The notes: generated by a model from the letters alone, not told the origin. Shown: positions 54,259 through 63,392, counted from the first letter of the stretch. The stretch: DNA of 64,000 nt from Uliginosibacterium sp. 31-16 (GCF_030730865.1 NZ_JAVALZ010000003.1:496001-560000), one strand, 5' to 3'. Program-made: numbers and translations.

Positions 54259-54978
54259 TCAGGGTTTGTAACCCAGCAACTCCAGATGCTTCGGGCGCAG
54301 ATAGCACCAGTCTTCCAGCTCCAGCTCCGGCAGTGAGCCGTCTTCCATCGACAGTGCGCCCACGGCGTAGCGGTGCAGGGCATCCACGTGGTTGCCGGCG
54401 GCGGCGATCATGCGTTTGACGAGGTGATACTGGCCGTGGTCGATGACCAGCTCGATTTCCTTGTCACCGCTCTTGCGGGCTTCGAGGGCATGGATCGGTT
54501 CGTTGTCGTCGTAGAGCTTCACGCCGGTGAGCAGCGCTTCGATCTGTGCGTCTTCCACGGGCTGATTGGTGGTGGCGCGGTAGCTTTTGGTGACCTGACG
54601 TTTGGCGCTGGAGATGGCGTGAATGAACTGGCCGTCGTCCGAGAACAGCAGGAGCCCGGTGGTATCCACGTCCAGCCGGCCGACGCTTTGCACGTCGCGT
54701 GCCACCAGCGGGTCGGGCAGGAGCATGTAGACGCTGTCGTTGTGCTTGGGCTTGTGCGAGCATTCGTAGCCCGCCGGCTTGTAGAGCGCAATGTAGACCT
54801 TGGCGGAATATTCCCACTCCCAGTCGCCGATTTCGAAAGTGAAACCGTTTTCGTCGTACTCGGCGAAGGGATCAGTGGCGACCACGCCGCCGATCTTCAC
54901 TTCGCCGTCGCGGACCAGTGCCCGGCATTCCTTGCGGGAGCCGAAGCCCTGAGACTGGAGAATTCTGTCGAGTTGCAT
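54259..54978 (-). CDS. rsuA: 16S rRNA pseudouridine synthase RsuA-like
   Basis: 239 residues. The S4 domain is MQLDRILQSQGFGSRKECRALVRDGEVKIGG, and the catalytic motif is SVGRLDVDTTGLLLFSDDG with the GRLD Asp. The later VTKSYRATTNQPVEDAQIEALLTGVKL and GQYHLVKRMIAAAGNHVDALHR blocks match RsuA, which converts U516 of 16S rRNA to pseudouridine. Length is normal (about 230). It is transcribed toward the rluF-like gene with an 84-nt gap. Confidence 0.9.
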   Translation of the reverse strand: MQLDRILQSQGFGSRKECRALVRDGEVKIGGVVATDPFAEYDENGFTFEIGDWEWEYSAKVYIALYKPAGYECSHKPKHNDSVYMLLPDPLVARDVQSVGRLDVDTTGLLLFSDDGQFIHAISSAKRQVTKSYRATTNQPVEDAQIEALLTGVKLYDDNEPIHALEARKSGDKEIELVIDHGQYHLVKRMIAAAGNHVDALHRYAVGALSMEDGSLPELELEDWCYLRPKHLELLGYKP

Positions 54979-55120
54979 TGAAGGAGGCAGGAAAAAGCAG
55001 GTAAAGGGGGCGGATTATCGCACTTCGCCCGTGCCTGTTGCGTCAATTTTGCGCAATTATCACCCTGCACAAGGTTTTTCAGGCTGTCCAGACCGGAAAT
55101 GCCTGTCCCGGGTGTTTCGT

Positions 55121-56014
55121 TCAGCAGAGGCGAGGCCGGTCGTTCAAGACCTTTCCCAGCAGCGCACTGTAGCGTTGCAGAGAGGATGGGTTGTAGAAAT
55201 GCGGACGCTCGCGCATGCCGCAAGCCAGTTCGGCCGGCGACAGATCGGCAAGCTTGCGCAGTTCGTGTACGAAATGGGACTGATCGAAAAAACCAGCGTC
55301 CAGGGCACTGAGTGCCGCGCTGCTGGTAGGCTCCAGCGCCAGTTTGCGGGCGACCCGCTGCAAACGGGCTACCCTGGCGAAAAACTTGGGCGTCACGCCG
55401 TAGGTGCTGGTGAATACGCGTTCGAACTGGCGCAGGCTCAGGCCGGCGTCATCGGCCAGATCGGAGATACGGCGTTCGGGACCCAGATAGAGCAGGTCCA
55501 TCAGTGCATCGAAGTGGGATTGCCGATTCTGCTGGATCAGGCCGGAGAGAAAGTGGCCCAGCAAGCCGGTGCTCTCTGTCAGGCCGGCCGAATCTGCCAG
55601 CTGTTCGCTCAGCGGTTCGACCGGTTGGTGCCAGAGGTCATACGCGGGCGTTACCCGGTCTTGCAGGTCGGCAAAACAGGCCGCGCCGAAGTGGCGCAGG
55701 CGGCCTGGCCGGAAGCTGATCACGAAGAATTGGCCCGGCGCATCGGTGGACAGATCGAGCACATGGTGCCGGTTGCACAGAATGAACGCTTCATCCAGCA
55801 CATGCTGCTGCCCGGCGTGAACGTCGCGCAATGTGAGGGTGGAACGACACGGAATGATGCACAGGGCGCCGTTGCCGGGCAGGATGCGTGGCAAAGGGCC
55901 TGCCTGCGGCATCTGGATGTGCTGGAAATTGTCGACATGGCTGACCAGACCCGCCGGCGGCAGGCAGCGCTGCAGCGAAAACCCGCTTTCGCGACAAGGG
56001 TCGATCAGTTTCAT
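55121..56014 (-). CDS. AraC-family transcriptional regulator
   Basis: 297 residues. The C-terminal third carries the two helix-turn-helix motifs of AraC/XylS: RRISDLADDAGLSLRQFERVFTSTYGVTPKFFARVARLQRVARKL and AALDAGFFDQSHFVHELRKLADLSPAEL. The N-terminal half is a cupin-like sensor (AGPLPRILPGNGALCIIPC, QQHVLDEAFILCNRHHVLDLS). It lies 77 nt downstream of the oligogalacturonate lyase gene in the same orientation, so it may control that pectin-breakdown cluster, but the effector is unknown. Confidence 0.9.
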   Translation of the reverse strand: MKLIDPCRESGFSLQRCLPPAGLVSHVDNFQHIQMPQAGPLPRILPGNGALCIIPCRSTLTLRDVHAGQQHVLDEAFILCNRHHVLDLSTDAPGQFFVISFRPGRLRHFGAACFADLQDRVTPAYDLWHQPVEPLSEQLADSAGLTESTGLLGHFLSGLIQQNRQSHFDALMDLLYLGPERRISDLADDAGLSLRQFERVFTSTYGVTPKFFARVARLQRVARKLALEPTSSAALSALDAGFFDQSHFVHELRKLADLSPAELACGMRERPHFYNPSSLQRYSALLGKVLNDRPRLC

Positions 56015-56091
56015 GCTGCGCAGTTTAGCGCCGAAGGATGAAATTGAAGCCCGGAGATACGATTGTTTTGTGCTCGTCCGGGCTCCATGGC

Positions 56092-57252
56092 TCAGATGAC
56101 AGGAAGCTGGGCCAGATACAGCGCTGGCTCGCCTTCGTAATCCGAGGTGTAGAGCACCGCTTTTTCGTCCGGAGTGAAGCCCGGATGAGGATGAGTTACC
56201 TGGCGGTTGGCGCGATATTCACGCCAGGATGAGTTGTGCGCGCAGATGCGATGCGTTTGCTTGTGCTTCAGGTCGAACAGGTAAAGATACGGGTCCGCTT
56301 CATGCTCGTGGCCGCTGGTGTTGGCCATGTCCTGCGGGGTGCCTGATCCGTCAGCCACGGCCAGCGAGCCGTCGAAGTTGCTCATCAGATGCGAGCAGGC
56401 CGGCATCGGCATGATCACTTCGTTTTCCAGCGTGAGCGGATCGGCCGTGCAGATCCAGCGGTCTCCGCCCGGACGTTGCTTGTACGAAACGTACATCAGC
56501 TTCGAACCGTCCGGCACCCAGAATTCGTGGGTGCAGCGCTCGCCCGGCTCTTGCTGTTTGACGCGGCGGCGGTTTGCGCCTTGTTCGTCACACAGCCACA
56601 TGCGGTTGTCGACCAGATCCAGCGGGCCTTCGTGGCAGTAGCCCACGGTGTTGTCGTCAAAGGGGCGATAGATCGGGTGCCCGGTCCATACCGCCTGCTC
56701 AAAAAGAACATGTCGATTGCCGCTGGCGATATCGATGGAAATCATGCGGCAGCGCGGATTGCGCAGGTATTGCTCGCGGAACTCCTGCCAGGTGGCCAGC
56801 GCCATCAGGTCCGAGGACATGACTTCGATGCCGACCAGCTTGGTGCAGGCCGAATTGACGCCCCAGGTGCCGTAGCCATCGTAGCCTTCGGGGACTTGAT
56901 AGATCACGGTCTCTTCAAGCGAGTCCAGCGCGACGCGGCGCAACGCCCGGCCGCCTTTGACGTAATAGAGGTATTGATCGTCGGGCGACAGAAAGCAGCC
57001 AAAGGTGTTGTCTCCCGCGCCTTCGGTGAGCTGGCGCGCGCTTTGCGTGTCCAGATCCAGCAGATAGCAGTTCCAGTTATTGTCGAACCACGCACCGAAC
57101 AGCAGCTTGCGACCGTCGTTGGTAAAGCACTTCTGATAGAAATAGTTGCGATGACAGGTGACATCGGTTGGGGTCAGGCGCAGGATGCGCGCGCCGGTTT
57201 CCGGGTCCCAGAACTGATGGAATTTGAGCTGGAAAATATCGCCTTTAGCCAC
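56092..57252 (-). CDS. ogl: Oligogalacturonate lyase, family PL22
   Basis: 386 residues with a GTG start (GTG GCT AAA GGC, giving MAKGDIF) preceded by AAGGA at a good distance; the homologue in Dickeya also begins MAKG. It is a cytosolic seven-bladed propeller lyase that cuts oligogalacturonides, mainly dimers, to 5-keto-4-deoxyuronate. Conserved stretches: RLTPTDVTCHRNYFYQKCF, FLSPDDQYLYYVK, WTGHPIYRPFDDNTVGYCHEGP, GERCTHEFWVPDGSKLMYVSY and PACSHLMSNFDG (His and Gln residues bind Mn in the family). A substrate-binding protein gene lies upstream and an AraC regulator downstream. Confidence 0.93.
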   Translation of the reverse strand: MAKGDIFQLKFHQFWDPETGARILRLTPTDVTCHRNYFYQKCFTNDGRKLLFGAWFDNNWNCYLLDLDTQSARQLTEGAGDNTFGCFLSPDDQYLYYVKGGRALRRVALDSLEETVIYQVPEGYDGYGTWGVNSACTKLVGIEVMSSDLMALATWQEFREQYLRNPRCRMISIDIASGNRHVLFEQAVWTGHPIYRPFDDNTVGYCHEGPLDLVDNRMWLCDEQGANRRRVKQQEPGERCTHEFWVPDGSKLMYVSYKQRPGGDRWICTADPLTLENEVIMPMPACSHLMSNFDGSLAVADGSGTPQDMANTSGHEHEADPYLYLFDLKHKQTHRICAHNSSWREYRANRQVTHPHPGFTPDEKAVLYTSDYEGEPALYLAQLPVI

Positions 57253-57278
57253 GGTCTCTTCCTTTGAAGCAGGTTTGG

Positions 57279-57302
57279 GCGGCAGGCTTTCGGACCTGCC
57301 GC
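57279..57302 (-). promoter_or_regulatory. Intercistronic stem-loop between binding-protein gene and ogl
   Basis: GCGGCAGG and CCTGCCGC form a perfect 8-bp stem with an 8-nt loop in the 71-nt gap. There is no T-run. Such hairpins often protect the upstream, highly expressed binding-protein mRNA or reduce read-through. Confidence 0.5.
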
Positions 57303-57323
57303 AGGGGAGTCAGAAGGGCGTGA

Positions 57324-59243
57324 TTACTTTGCGTAGAACCATTGTTGCGGCAGGGACGGACCTGGCGTCGGGTAGGTCCAGCCGGCCGGCATGGCTTCAT
57401 ACACGTTGCTCAGATTGGTGCGGCGGATGGCGTTGTCGCGTGGCGGGCGGACAGCGCCCAGCACCTCGAACTCGTCGGCGGCGATGCTCAGTATGTCGCG
57501 GAACAGACGCTCGGCTTCGGCACTGCTCTTGGCTGCGCGCCATTGCTCATACAGGGCCAGGCGCTTCTTCATCGAAGCGTTAGGCTCTTCCCCTTGTTTG
57601 CCACCCGAGAGGTACCACTTGGCCCATTGCACGCTCTGGCGGGCTTCGGGGTGGATCGTCAGGTAGGGACGCGGGTTCATCGTGGCGTCCATGCCGCCCG
57701 GTGCTACATCCACGCAGATGTCGTAGTCGTTGGAGTTGGCCCGGTCAAAGGTCAGCGAGCGCTCGGCCGCCTGGATCACCAGCTCGACCCCGATCTTTGA
57801 CCATTGCTTGCGCACCAGCTCAAGCACCTCGATCTGCTGGGCGAGCTGGATCGCGACAATCGCATCCAGCGAGACCCTGCCACCGGCCGGGAAGGTCCGG
57901 TAGCCATCCGCGCCGCGCTTGGTGAGGCCCAGACGGTCAAGGATCTCGTTGGCCTGTTTCACGTCATGCTGGGTGTACTGGGTGCCCAGTTTCTCGTTGT
58001 ACCACTTCGATTCCTTGAACGGCCCGGTCTGCCAGGGCGCGCCCTGACCCATGTAAACGATGTCGTTGATCTCCTTGCGATCCATGCCCAGCGACAGGGC
58101 GATACGGAAATCCTTGTTGCGGATCTGCTCGCGCAGACGATCCTTCTTGGTCGACTGGTTCAGGTAGATGCCCGCCGAGTTGGCGTTGAGCGACTGCAGG
58201 CTCATCACTGTGTAATTGCCTTTTTTCGCGTTCTCGGCCAATAGCGGACGATTCTGGATCGGGAAAATGTGACGGTGCTGGAAGTCGAGCTGGCCGTTCA
58301 GAACCGTGAGCATGATGGTCTCGATCTCGGAGATCACCGCCAGCTGCAGGGTGTCGATGTAAGGCAGCTGCTGACCCGCCTTGTCGACCTGCCAGAAGTA
58401 GGGGTTGCGGCGCAGCATGACCTGAGAGGCGCTGCCGTTGTACGGGCGCTCGATCACCCAGGGGTCCAGGGTGGGTTTTTCCGGGTTGCCCCAGCGCGTC
58501 GGCACCTCGGCGTCGCCGCACTTGATGCGCATCAGGGTGCCCCAGTTCTTGGCGTTGTTCTGGGCGACCAGTTCGTCCACCTTCGGGTTGTAGTCGGGGT
58601 GGAAACGGGAACAGTATTTCTTCTGCCACATGACCGGATACTGGCCCAGCGGCGTGGCCAGCACTTCCGGGAAGCTCACGTAAGAGCCGGCAAACCGGAA
58701 TTTGACGGTGTAGTCGTCCAGCTTGGTGACTTCGGCCATCTTGTCCTTGACGACCAGAACGTCGGGCGGGTTGGTCAGGAACTGCTTGTTGCCGGATAGA
58801 TCGTTGACCGAGAAGAGCACGTCGTCTGCCGTGAAGGGGCTGCCATCAGACCAGCGCATGCCGCGGCGCAGCTTGAAGATGTATTCGCTGGCGTCGGCGT
58901 TGACCGTCCAGCTCTCGGCAATGTTCGGCTGCACGCTGTTGAAATCCAGTGACCAGCGCGACAGGCCCTGATTGCCGACCAAGCGCAGGATCGCGTGGTA
59001 ATCCGCATTGCCGCGCAGGGCCGAGCGCAGCACGCCGCCGTACTGGCCGTTGCGTTGCACCGGGGTGATCACCTCTGGCTGGGCAGGCAGGCGCTTTTCG
59101 ACCGGGGGCAATGCGCCGCTGCGAACCAGTGCGTCAAGGCTCGGGGCCTGCTTGTAGGTGTTCGCAAATCCGGGCTGCAGGGCGAACAGCAGGGCGAGGG
59201 AGAGTCCACCCTTGAGCGTGGATTGAATCAGGGATCGGGTCAT
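57324..59243 (-). CDS. ABC transporter substrate-binding protein (peptide/oligosaccharide, SBP_bac_5)
   Basis: 639 residues with a signal peptide (MTRSLIQSTLKGGLSLALLFALQPGFANT). The SBP_bac_5 pattern is clear: IAESWTVNADASEYIFKLRRGMRWSDGSPFTADDVLFSVNDL is the family signature, and later VERPYNGSASQVMLRRNPYFW and RIALSLGMDRKEINDIVYMGQG fit. OppA-like proteins bind peptides, but in pectinolytic and hemicellulolytic bacteria some members bind oligosaccharides. Its position directly before ogl, with a short intercistronic hairpin, suggests uptake of oligogalacturonides. No permease or ATPase gene is beside it. Ahead of it lies mutL, 98 nt away. Confidence 0.85.
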   Translation of the reverse strand: MTRSLIQSTLKGGLSLALLFALQPGFANTYKQAPSLDALVRSGALPPVEKRLPAQPEVITPVQRNGQYGGVLRSALRGNADYHAILRLVGNQGLSRWSLDFNSVQPNIAESWTVNADASEYIFKLRRGMRWSDGSPFTADDVLFSVNDLSGNKQFLTNPPDVLVVKDKMAEVTKLDDYTVKFRFAGSYVSFPEVLATPLGQYPVMWQKKYCSRFHPDYNPKVDELVAQNNAKNWGTLMRIKCGDAEVPTRWGNPEKPTLDPWVIERPYNGSASQVMLRRNPYFWQVDKAGQQLPYIDTLQLAVISEIETIMLTVLNGQLDFQHRHIFPIQNRPLLAENAKKGNYTVMSLQSLNANSAGIYLNQSTKKDRLREQIRNKDFRIALSLGMDRKEINDIVYMGQGAPWQTGPFKESKWYNEKLGTQYTQHDVKQANEILDRLGLTKRGADGYRTFPAGGRVSLDAIVAIQLAQQIEVLELVRKQWSKIGVELVIQAAERSLTFDRANSNDYDICVDVAPGGMDATMNPRPYLTIHPEARQSVQWAKWYLSGGKQGEEPNASMKKRLALYEQWRAAKSSAEAERLFRDILSIAADEFEVLGAVRPPRDNAIRRTNLSNVYEAMPAGWTYPTPGPSLPQQWFYAK

Positions 59244-59341
59244 ACCGGGCTTGCCTCCATGTTTTTGAACTGATGAGGCAAGTTTCCGGAAGGCTGGCAG
59301 GGCTGTCTTGTACGTTTACGACATGGCTGCGGGCGGTCGTC

Positions 59342-61159
59342 TTACTGGCCACGCATGAAGAGTTTGTCCAGATCGCTCATCGACAGCTGGGTCCAGGTCG
59401 GGCGACCGTGGTTGCACTGGTCGGCACGCTCGGTCGCCTCCATGTCGCGCAACAGGGCGTTCATCTCTGGCAGCGTGAGCTGGCGGTTGGCGCGCACGGC
59501 ACCGTGACAGGCCATGGTGGCGAGCAGTTCGTTGCGCCGTGCGGCGATCACCTCGCTGGCCGGGAAGTCGCGCAACTCGGCGAGCAAGGCACGCAGCAGT
59601 TCGGTGATGTTGGCGCGGCCGAGCAGTGCCGGCACGCTGCGCACGGCCAGCTCGTGCGGCCCGGCCGCGGCGATATCGAAGCCCATGTGGTTGAGGGTGT
59701 CGGCATGTTCCTCGGCGGTGGCCAGCTCCATCTTGCTGGCATTGAACACCGCCGGGATCAGCAGGCGCTGTACACCGGGATTGCCGTTGAGCACATGCTT
59801 GAGTTGTTCATAGAGGATGCGTTCGTGTGCGGCATGCATGTCGACCAGGATCAGCCCGCTGGCGTTCTGGGCCAGCACGTAGACGCCGTGGATCTGGCCG
59901 ATGGCATAGCCCAGAGGCGGCGCCTGGCCTGGCTCTTCAGGCGGCCGGCCTGAAGAGTCACGTACTGCAAGGCTCTCCAGCATGGCAGGGCTGACAGGGC
60001 CGCTGGATGCGGGTCTTGAGAAGCTCGTCGGGTAAAAACCGTTCCGGCTTGTGGACCCGTCAGAGACTTCCGGCGCAGACCATGCCGGGTGACGGGGCTC
60101 TTCCACGGCCATGCGCATCTGCTCGGTCGGGCCGGTGTAATGCGTCAATTCCGCTGCGTGGGTCGGAGCGAGGGCGGCCTGTACCGGCACGGCGAGACTG
60201 CGGGAAAGGGCGTGAAACACGAACTGGTGAATCGCCCGGCCGTCGCGAAAGCGTACTTCGGTCTTGGCCGGATGCACGTTCACGTCCACGCCGGCCGGGT
60301 CCATGTCGAGGAACAGCACGAAAGCCGGATGCCGTGCGCCGTGCAGGATATCCGCATAGGCTTCGCGCAAGGCGTGCTGGATCAGCTTGTCGCGCACGAA
60401 ACGGCCATTTACGTAGAAAAACTGGGCATCGCGGTTGGCACGCGCGTAGGCCGGCAGGGCGGCAAAACCGGAGAGACGTAGCGCGCCGTTTTCCACTTCG
60501 ACGCGGCGGCTGTTGGCCATGAAATCGTCGCCGAGAATTTCGCGCACCCGGCGCTCGGCGTCGCCGGCAGCCAGACGCAGCGACACGCGGCCATTGTGGG
60601 CGAGCTGAAAGCCTACGTCCGGCCGCGCCAGCGCAATGCGGCGGAATACGTCGTCACAGTGACCGAACTCGGTGGATTCGCTCTTGAGGAATTTCCGCCG
60701 CGCCGGCGTGTTGTAGTAGAGGTCTTCGACCTCGATCACCGTGCCGCCATTCAGCGCGGCAGGGCTGGGGACACGCTCGCGCTCGGTCACGCGCCAGGCA
60801 TGAGCGGCGCCCGGCGTGCGGCTGGTGATCTGGGTGCGGGCAACCGAAGCGATGGCGGCCAGGGCTTCGCCGCGGAAACCCATGGTGCCGACGGCTTCGA
60901 GATCTTCCAGTGAGCGGATCTTGCTGGTGGCGTGACGTTCCAGGGCGAGGGCCAGATCGCCTTGTTCGATGCCGCAGCCGTCGTCGGTGATGCGCAGCTG
61001 CTTCACGCCCCCCTGCGCGAGTGCGACCTCAACCGCGCGGCTGCCGGCATCCAGACTGTTCTCCAGCAGCTCCTTGAGCACGGATGCCGGGCGCTCGACG
61101 ACCTCGCCAGCAGCGATCTGGTTGATCAGGACTTCGGGGAGTTTGTGGATGGCGGGCAT
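59342..61159 (-). CDS. mutL: DNA mismatch repair protein MutL
   Basis: 605 residues. The N-terminal GHKL ATPase has LLENSLDAGSRAVEV, ITDDGCGIEQGDL, RHATSKIRSLEDL and GTMGFRGEALAAIASVA. The C-terminal dimerisation domain starts near residue 415 (IGQIHGVYVLAQNASGLILVDMHAAHERILYEQL) and carries the D-x-H-A-A-x-E-R-I-x2-x-E endonuclease-type motif, so this MutL is likely a nicking endonuclease unlike the E. coli enzyme. The linker (about 335-415) is long; its last part is encoded by three in-frame units of the 40-bp repeat. MutL couples mismatch recognition by MutS to strand removal. Confidence 0.96.
   Translation of the reverse strand: MPAIHKLPEVLINQIAAGEVVERPASVLKELLENSLDAGSRAVEVALAQGGVKQLRITDDGCGIEQGDLALALERHATSKIRSLEDLEAVGTMGFRGEALAAIASVARTQITSRTPGAAHAWRVTERERVPSPAALNGGTVIEVEDLYYNTPARRKFLKSESTEFGHCDDVFRRIALARPDVGFQLAHNGRVSLRLAAGDAERRVREILGDDFMANSRRVEVENGALRLSGFAALPAYARANRDAQFFYVNGRFVRDKLIQHALREAYADILHGARHPAFVLFLDMDPAGVDVNVHPAKTEVRFRDGRAIHQFVFHALSRSLAVPVQAALAPTHAAELTHYTGPTEQMRMAVEEPRHPAWSAPEVSDGSTSRNGFYPTSFSRPASSGPVSPAMLESLAVRDSSGRPPEEPGQAPPLGYAIGQIHGVYVLAQNASGLILVDMHAAHERILYEQLKHVLNGNPGVQRLLIPAVFNASKMELATAEEHADTLNHMGFDIAAAGPHELAVRSVPALLGRANITELLRALLAELRDFPASEVIAARRNELLATMACHGAVRANRQLTLPEMNALLRDMEATERADQCNHGRPTWTQLSMSDLDKLFMRGQ
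59910..60020. repeat. 40-bp-period palindromic array inside mutL
   Basis: 31-nt units at 59910 (CCCAGAGGCG...GGCTCTTCAG), 59950 (CTGAAGAGTC...GGCTCTCCAG) and 59990 (GCTGACAGGG...GGTCTTGAG) with spacers GCGGCCGGC and CATGGCAGG. They encode about residues 380-416, the linker between the ATPase and the C-terminal domain, and 3 x 40 bp keeps the reading frame. Confidence 0.78.
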
Positions 61160-61243
61160 GCGGCGAACGACCAGGAGGCGAACGCGACATTATCCCGGAA
61201 AATCGGCAGCGAAGAGTGGGGATGCTCCGCGCTGACTGCCGGC

Positions 61244-62116
61244 TTATTCGGCCTCGGTCTCTGCGTCGGCGACGGGCTGCCAGTATTCTTCCGGTACGCC
61301 GATGCGTTGCATGACGACGCTGCGCTTTACACGCAGCAACTCGCTGATGGCAACGTAATCGTCAGGCAGGGCCGGATCATCCCAGCCGTTGGCGGCATGC
61401 CGGGCCAGATCGCAGGCAAGGATGACATTCTTCACCCGCGGATTTTCGGCGTTGTCCTCGTTCATCAGGGTGATCAGCAGTTCCGGCAGATGCCATTCAC
61501 GCACCAGCGCGAGCTGGGTATCACGGGTATTCACGCCGAGAATGGCCTGTTGGGCGACTGCGCTGCGAATGCCGGAGTGGTCACGCTTGAGCTGCTCCAC
61601 CTTGAGCATGCAGGTCGGGGCGAAGCACCAGAAGAGGATCTCTGCCGCATCATGGAGCAGGGCGGCGACGGTGACTTCGTCAACGTCGATGTCGTGGCGC
61701 ATCAAGGCGAATTCGCGTGCCCAGCGCGCTGCGTGCTTGGCGCGGCTGACCACCTTGAGCAGGCCGACCAGTGCTTTGGGATGGGTGGCGAGCTTTTCTT
61801 CCACGGTTGGCAGATTGCCGAATTTCTCGAAGAACGGCGTGATGCCCATCATCATGATGGCGCGATCCGCAGTGGTAATGTCGTGGTTCTGGCGCTGGTT
61901 GCGGTGCGCCTCCAGATAGACCAGCACCCGCAAGGCCAGCATCGGGTCCTGCAGTACCACGTTGGCTAGCGCACGACCGCTGACGGAGTCCTCGTCCTTC
62001 TGCAATTCGGCGAGCGTGCGCATGCTGCGCCTCAGCACGGTAATGTCCTTGTGGCTGAAGTAGTTGATGTAGCTCTCAATCGAATCGAGGGGCGCTGCGA
62101 GCATGGTCCATTCCAT
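61244..62116 (-). CDS. HDOD-domain protein
   Basis: 290 residues from the ATG at 62116 (MEWTMLAAPLDSIESYINY); starts four codons later or sixteen codons earlier are also possible, as no strong ribosome binding site decides. The HDOD domain spans about residues 25-240: LANVVLQDPMLALRVLVYLEAHR, ADRAIMMMGITPFFEKFG, VDEVTVAALLHDAAEILFWC (the HD-like LLHDAAE lacks a full metal set, as usual for HDOD) and VNTRDTQLALVREWHLPELL. HDOD proteins act in signalling, often near chemotaxis or c-di-GMP genes. The divergent reductase gene and the response regulator beyond it may be part of the same signalling neighbourhood. Confidence 0.82.
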   Translation of the reverse strand: MEWTMLAAPLDSIESYINYFSHKDITVLRRSMRTLAELQKDEDSVSGRALANVVLQDPMLALRVLVYLEAHRNQRQNHDITTADRAIMMMGITPFFEKFGNLPTVEEKLATHPKALVGLLKVVSRAKHAARWAREFALMRHDIDVDEVTVAALLHDAAEILFWCFAPTCMLKVEQLKRDHSGIRSAVAQQAILGVNTRDTQLALVREWHLPELLITLMNEDNAENPRVKNVILACDLARHAANGWDDPALPDDYVAISELLRVKRSVVMQRIGVPEEYWQPVADAETEAE

Positions 62117-62363
62117 AAAAGGTGTCGGCTGCGTGCAGGGTTCTACGGCAGTTGTGCGCTGCAACTTTAGGTGTCGTCACCAGACGCGTGTGCATGGCCA
62201 TCAGGGTTTACACGCGGTTTGCCGTCGGTCGTGTCTGTCGCTACGTGCGCCGGAAGGCGCCTTGCCTGCCTATCTCTTTCGCAATAAAACAACGCCACGA
62301 TTGCCAGTCGCTGAAGCAGACGCCAATATCCCGCCCTCGCATCAACCGAGCAGAATCAGACAG

Positions 62364-63392
62364 GTGAAACCGTTCAAGGCTTTCCGTATAGAACAGGTTG
62401 GAAACCCCGCAACCGGGAGCGTTGGCGGGCGTTTTGTCGACATGGACGAAACCGCGCTGGATCACGGGGATGTGCTGATCCGCGTCGAATGTTCGTCCGT
62501 CAATTACAAGGATGCGCTGGCGGCTACCGGCAAAGGCCGCATCGTGCGCCGTTTCCCTTGCGTAGGCGGGATTGATCTGGCCGGTACGGTGGTGCGCAGT
62601 GCTGCGCCACGCTTTCAGCCCGGCGACAAGGTCATTGCCACCAGCTATGAAATCGGCGTGGCTCATCATGGCGGGTATGCCGAATACGCTCTGGTGCCTG
62701 GTGGCTGGGTATTGCCTTTGCCCGCCAGCCTGAGTCTGCAAGAGGCCATGGCCATCGGCACTGCCGGTCTGACGGCGGCGATGGCGATCAACCGCATGGA
62801 AGACAATGGCCTCAAGCCCGAACGCGGGCCGGTGATGGTAACCGGCGCGAGCGGCGGGGTTGGCTCGCTGGCCATCGACATGCTGGCCGGGCGCGGTTAT
62901 GAGGTTGTGGCGCTGACTGGCAAGCCGGAGCAGGCTGACTGGCTCAAATCGCTGGGCGCGGCGCGGGTCATGCTGCGCAGCGAACTGGTGCTGGACGCGA
63001 GCAAACCGCTGGACAAAGGGATCTGGGCGGGTGCCATCGACAATCTGGGCGGAACGGTGCTGGCCTGGCTACTGTCAACCAGCAAACCCACCGGGGTAGT
63101 GGCGAGTATCGGTCTGGCGGCCGATACTGTACTGAATACGACGGTCATGCCCTTCGTTTTGCGTGGGGTCAGCCTGCTGGGAATTGACTCGGTGTACGCT
63201 GGATTCGATGTGCGGGAACGAGCCTGGACGCGCCTGTCCGCGGATTTGCGTCCGCGTCACCTGGCAGCGATCACCCGGACCATCAGGTTTGAAGAGTTGC
63301 CGCAGGTGTTTGACGATTTCATCGCGGCCCGTGCTACGGGGCGCACTGTTGTACAGATAGCTTCGTTGGAAGAAACAAAGGAAACGCCATGA
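62364..63392 (+). CDS. Acryloyl-CoA reductase/quinone oxidoreductase (AcuI/YhdH type)
   Basis: 342 residues with a GTG start (GTG AAA CCG, giving MKPFKAFRIEQ), chosen because it gives the family N-terminus; no ATG is available at this position. The fold is zinc-less medium-chain dehydrogenase: DMDETALDHGDVLIRVECSSVNYKDALAATGKG, VGGIDLAGTVVRSAAPRFQPGDKVIATSYEIGVAHHGGYAEYA, and the NADPH motif VMVTGASGGVGSLAIDMLAG. AcuI/YhdH enzymes reduce acryloyl-CoA with NADPH. The stop overlaps the response-regulator start by 4 nt, an odd coupling of metabolism and signalling. Confidence 0.9.
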   Translation: MKPFKAFRIEQVGNPATGSVGGRFVDMDETALDHGDVLIRVECSSVNYKDALAATGKGRIVRRFPCVGGIDLAGTVVRSAAPRFQPGDKVIATSYEIGVAHHGGYAEYALVPGGWVLPLPASLSLQEAMAIGTAGLTAAMAINRMEDNGLKPERGPVMVTGASGGVGSLAIDMLAGRGYEVVALTGKPEQADWLKSLGAARVMLRSELVLDASKPLDKGIWAGAIDNLGGTVLAWLLSTSKPTGVVASIGLAADTVLNTTVMPFVLRGVSLLGIDSVYAGFDVRERAWTRLSADLRPRHLAAITRTIRFEELPQVFDDFIAARATGRTVVQIASLEETKETP

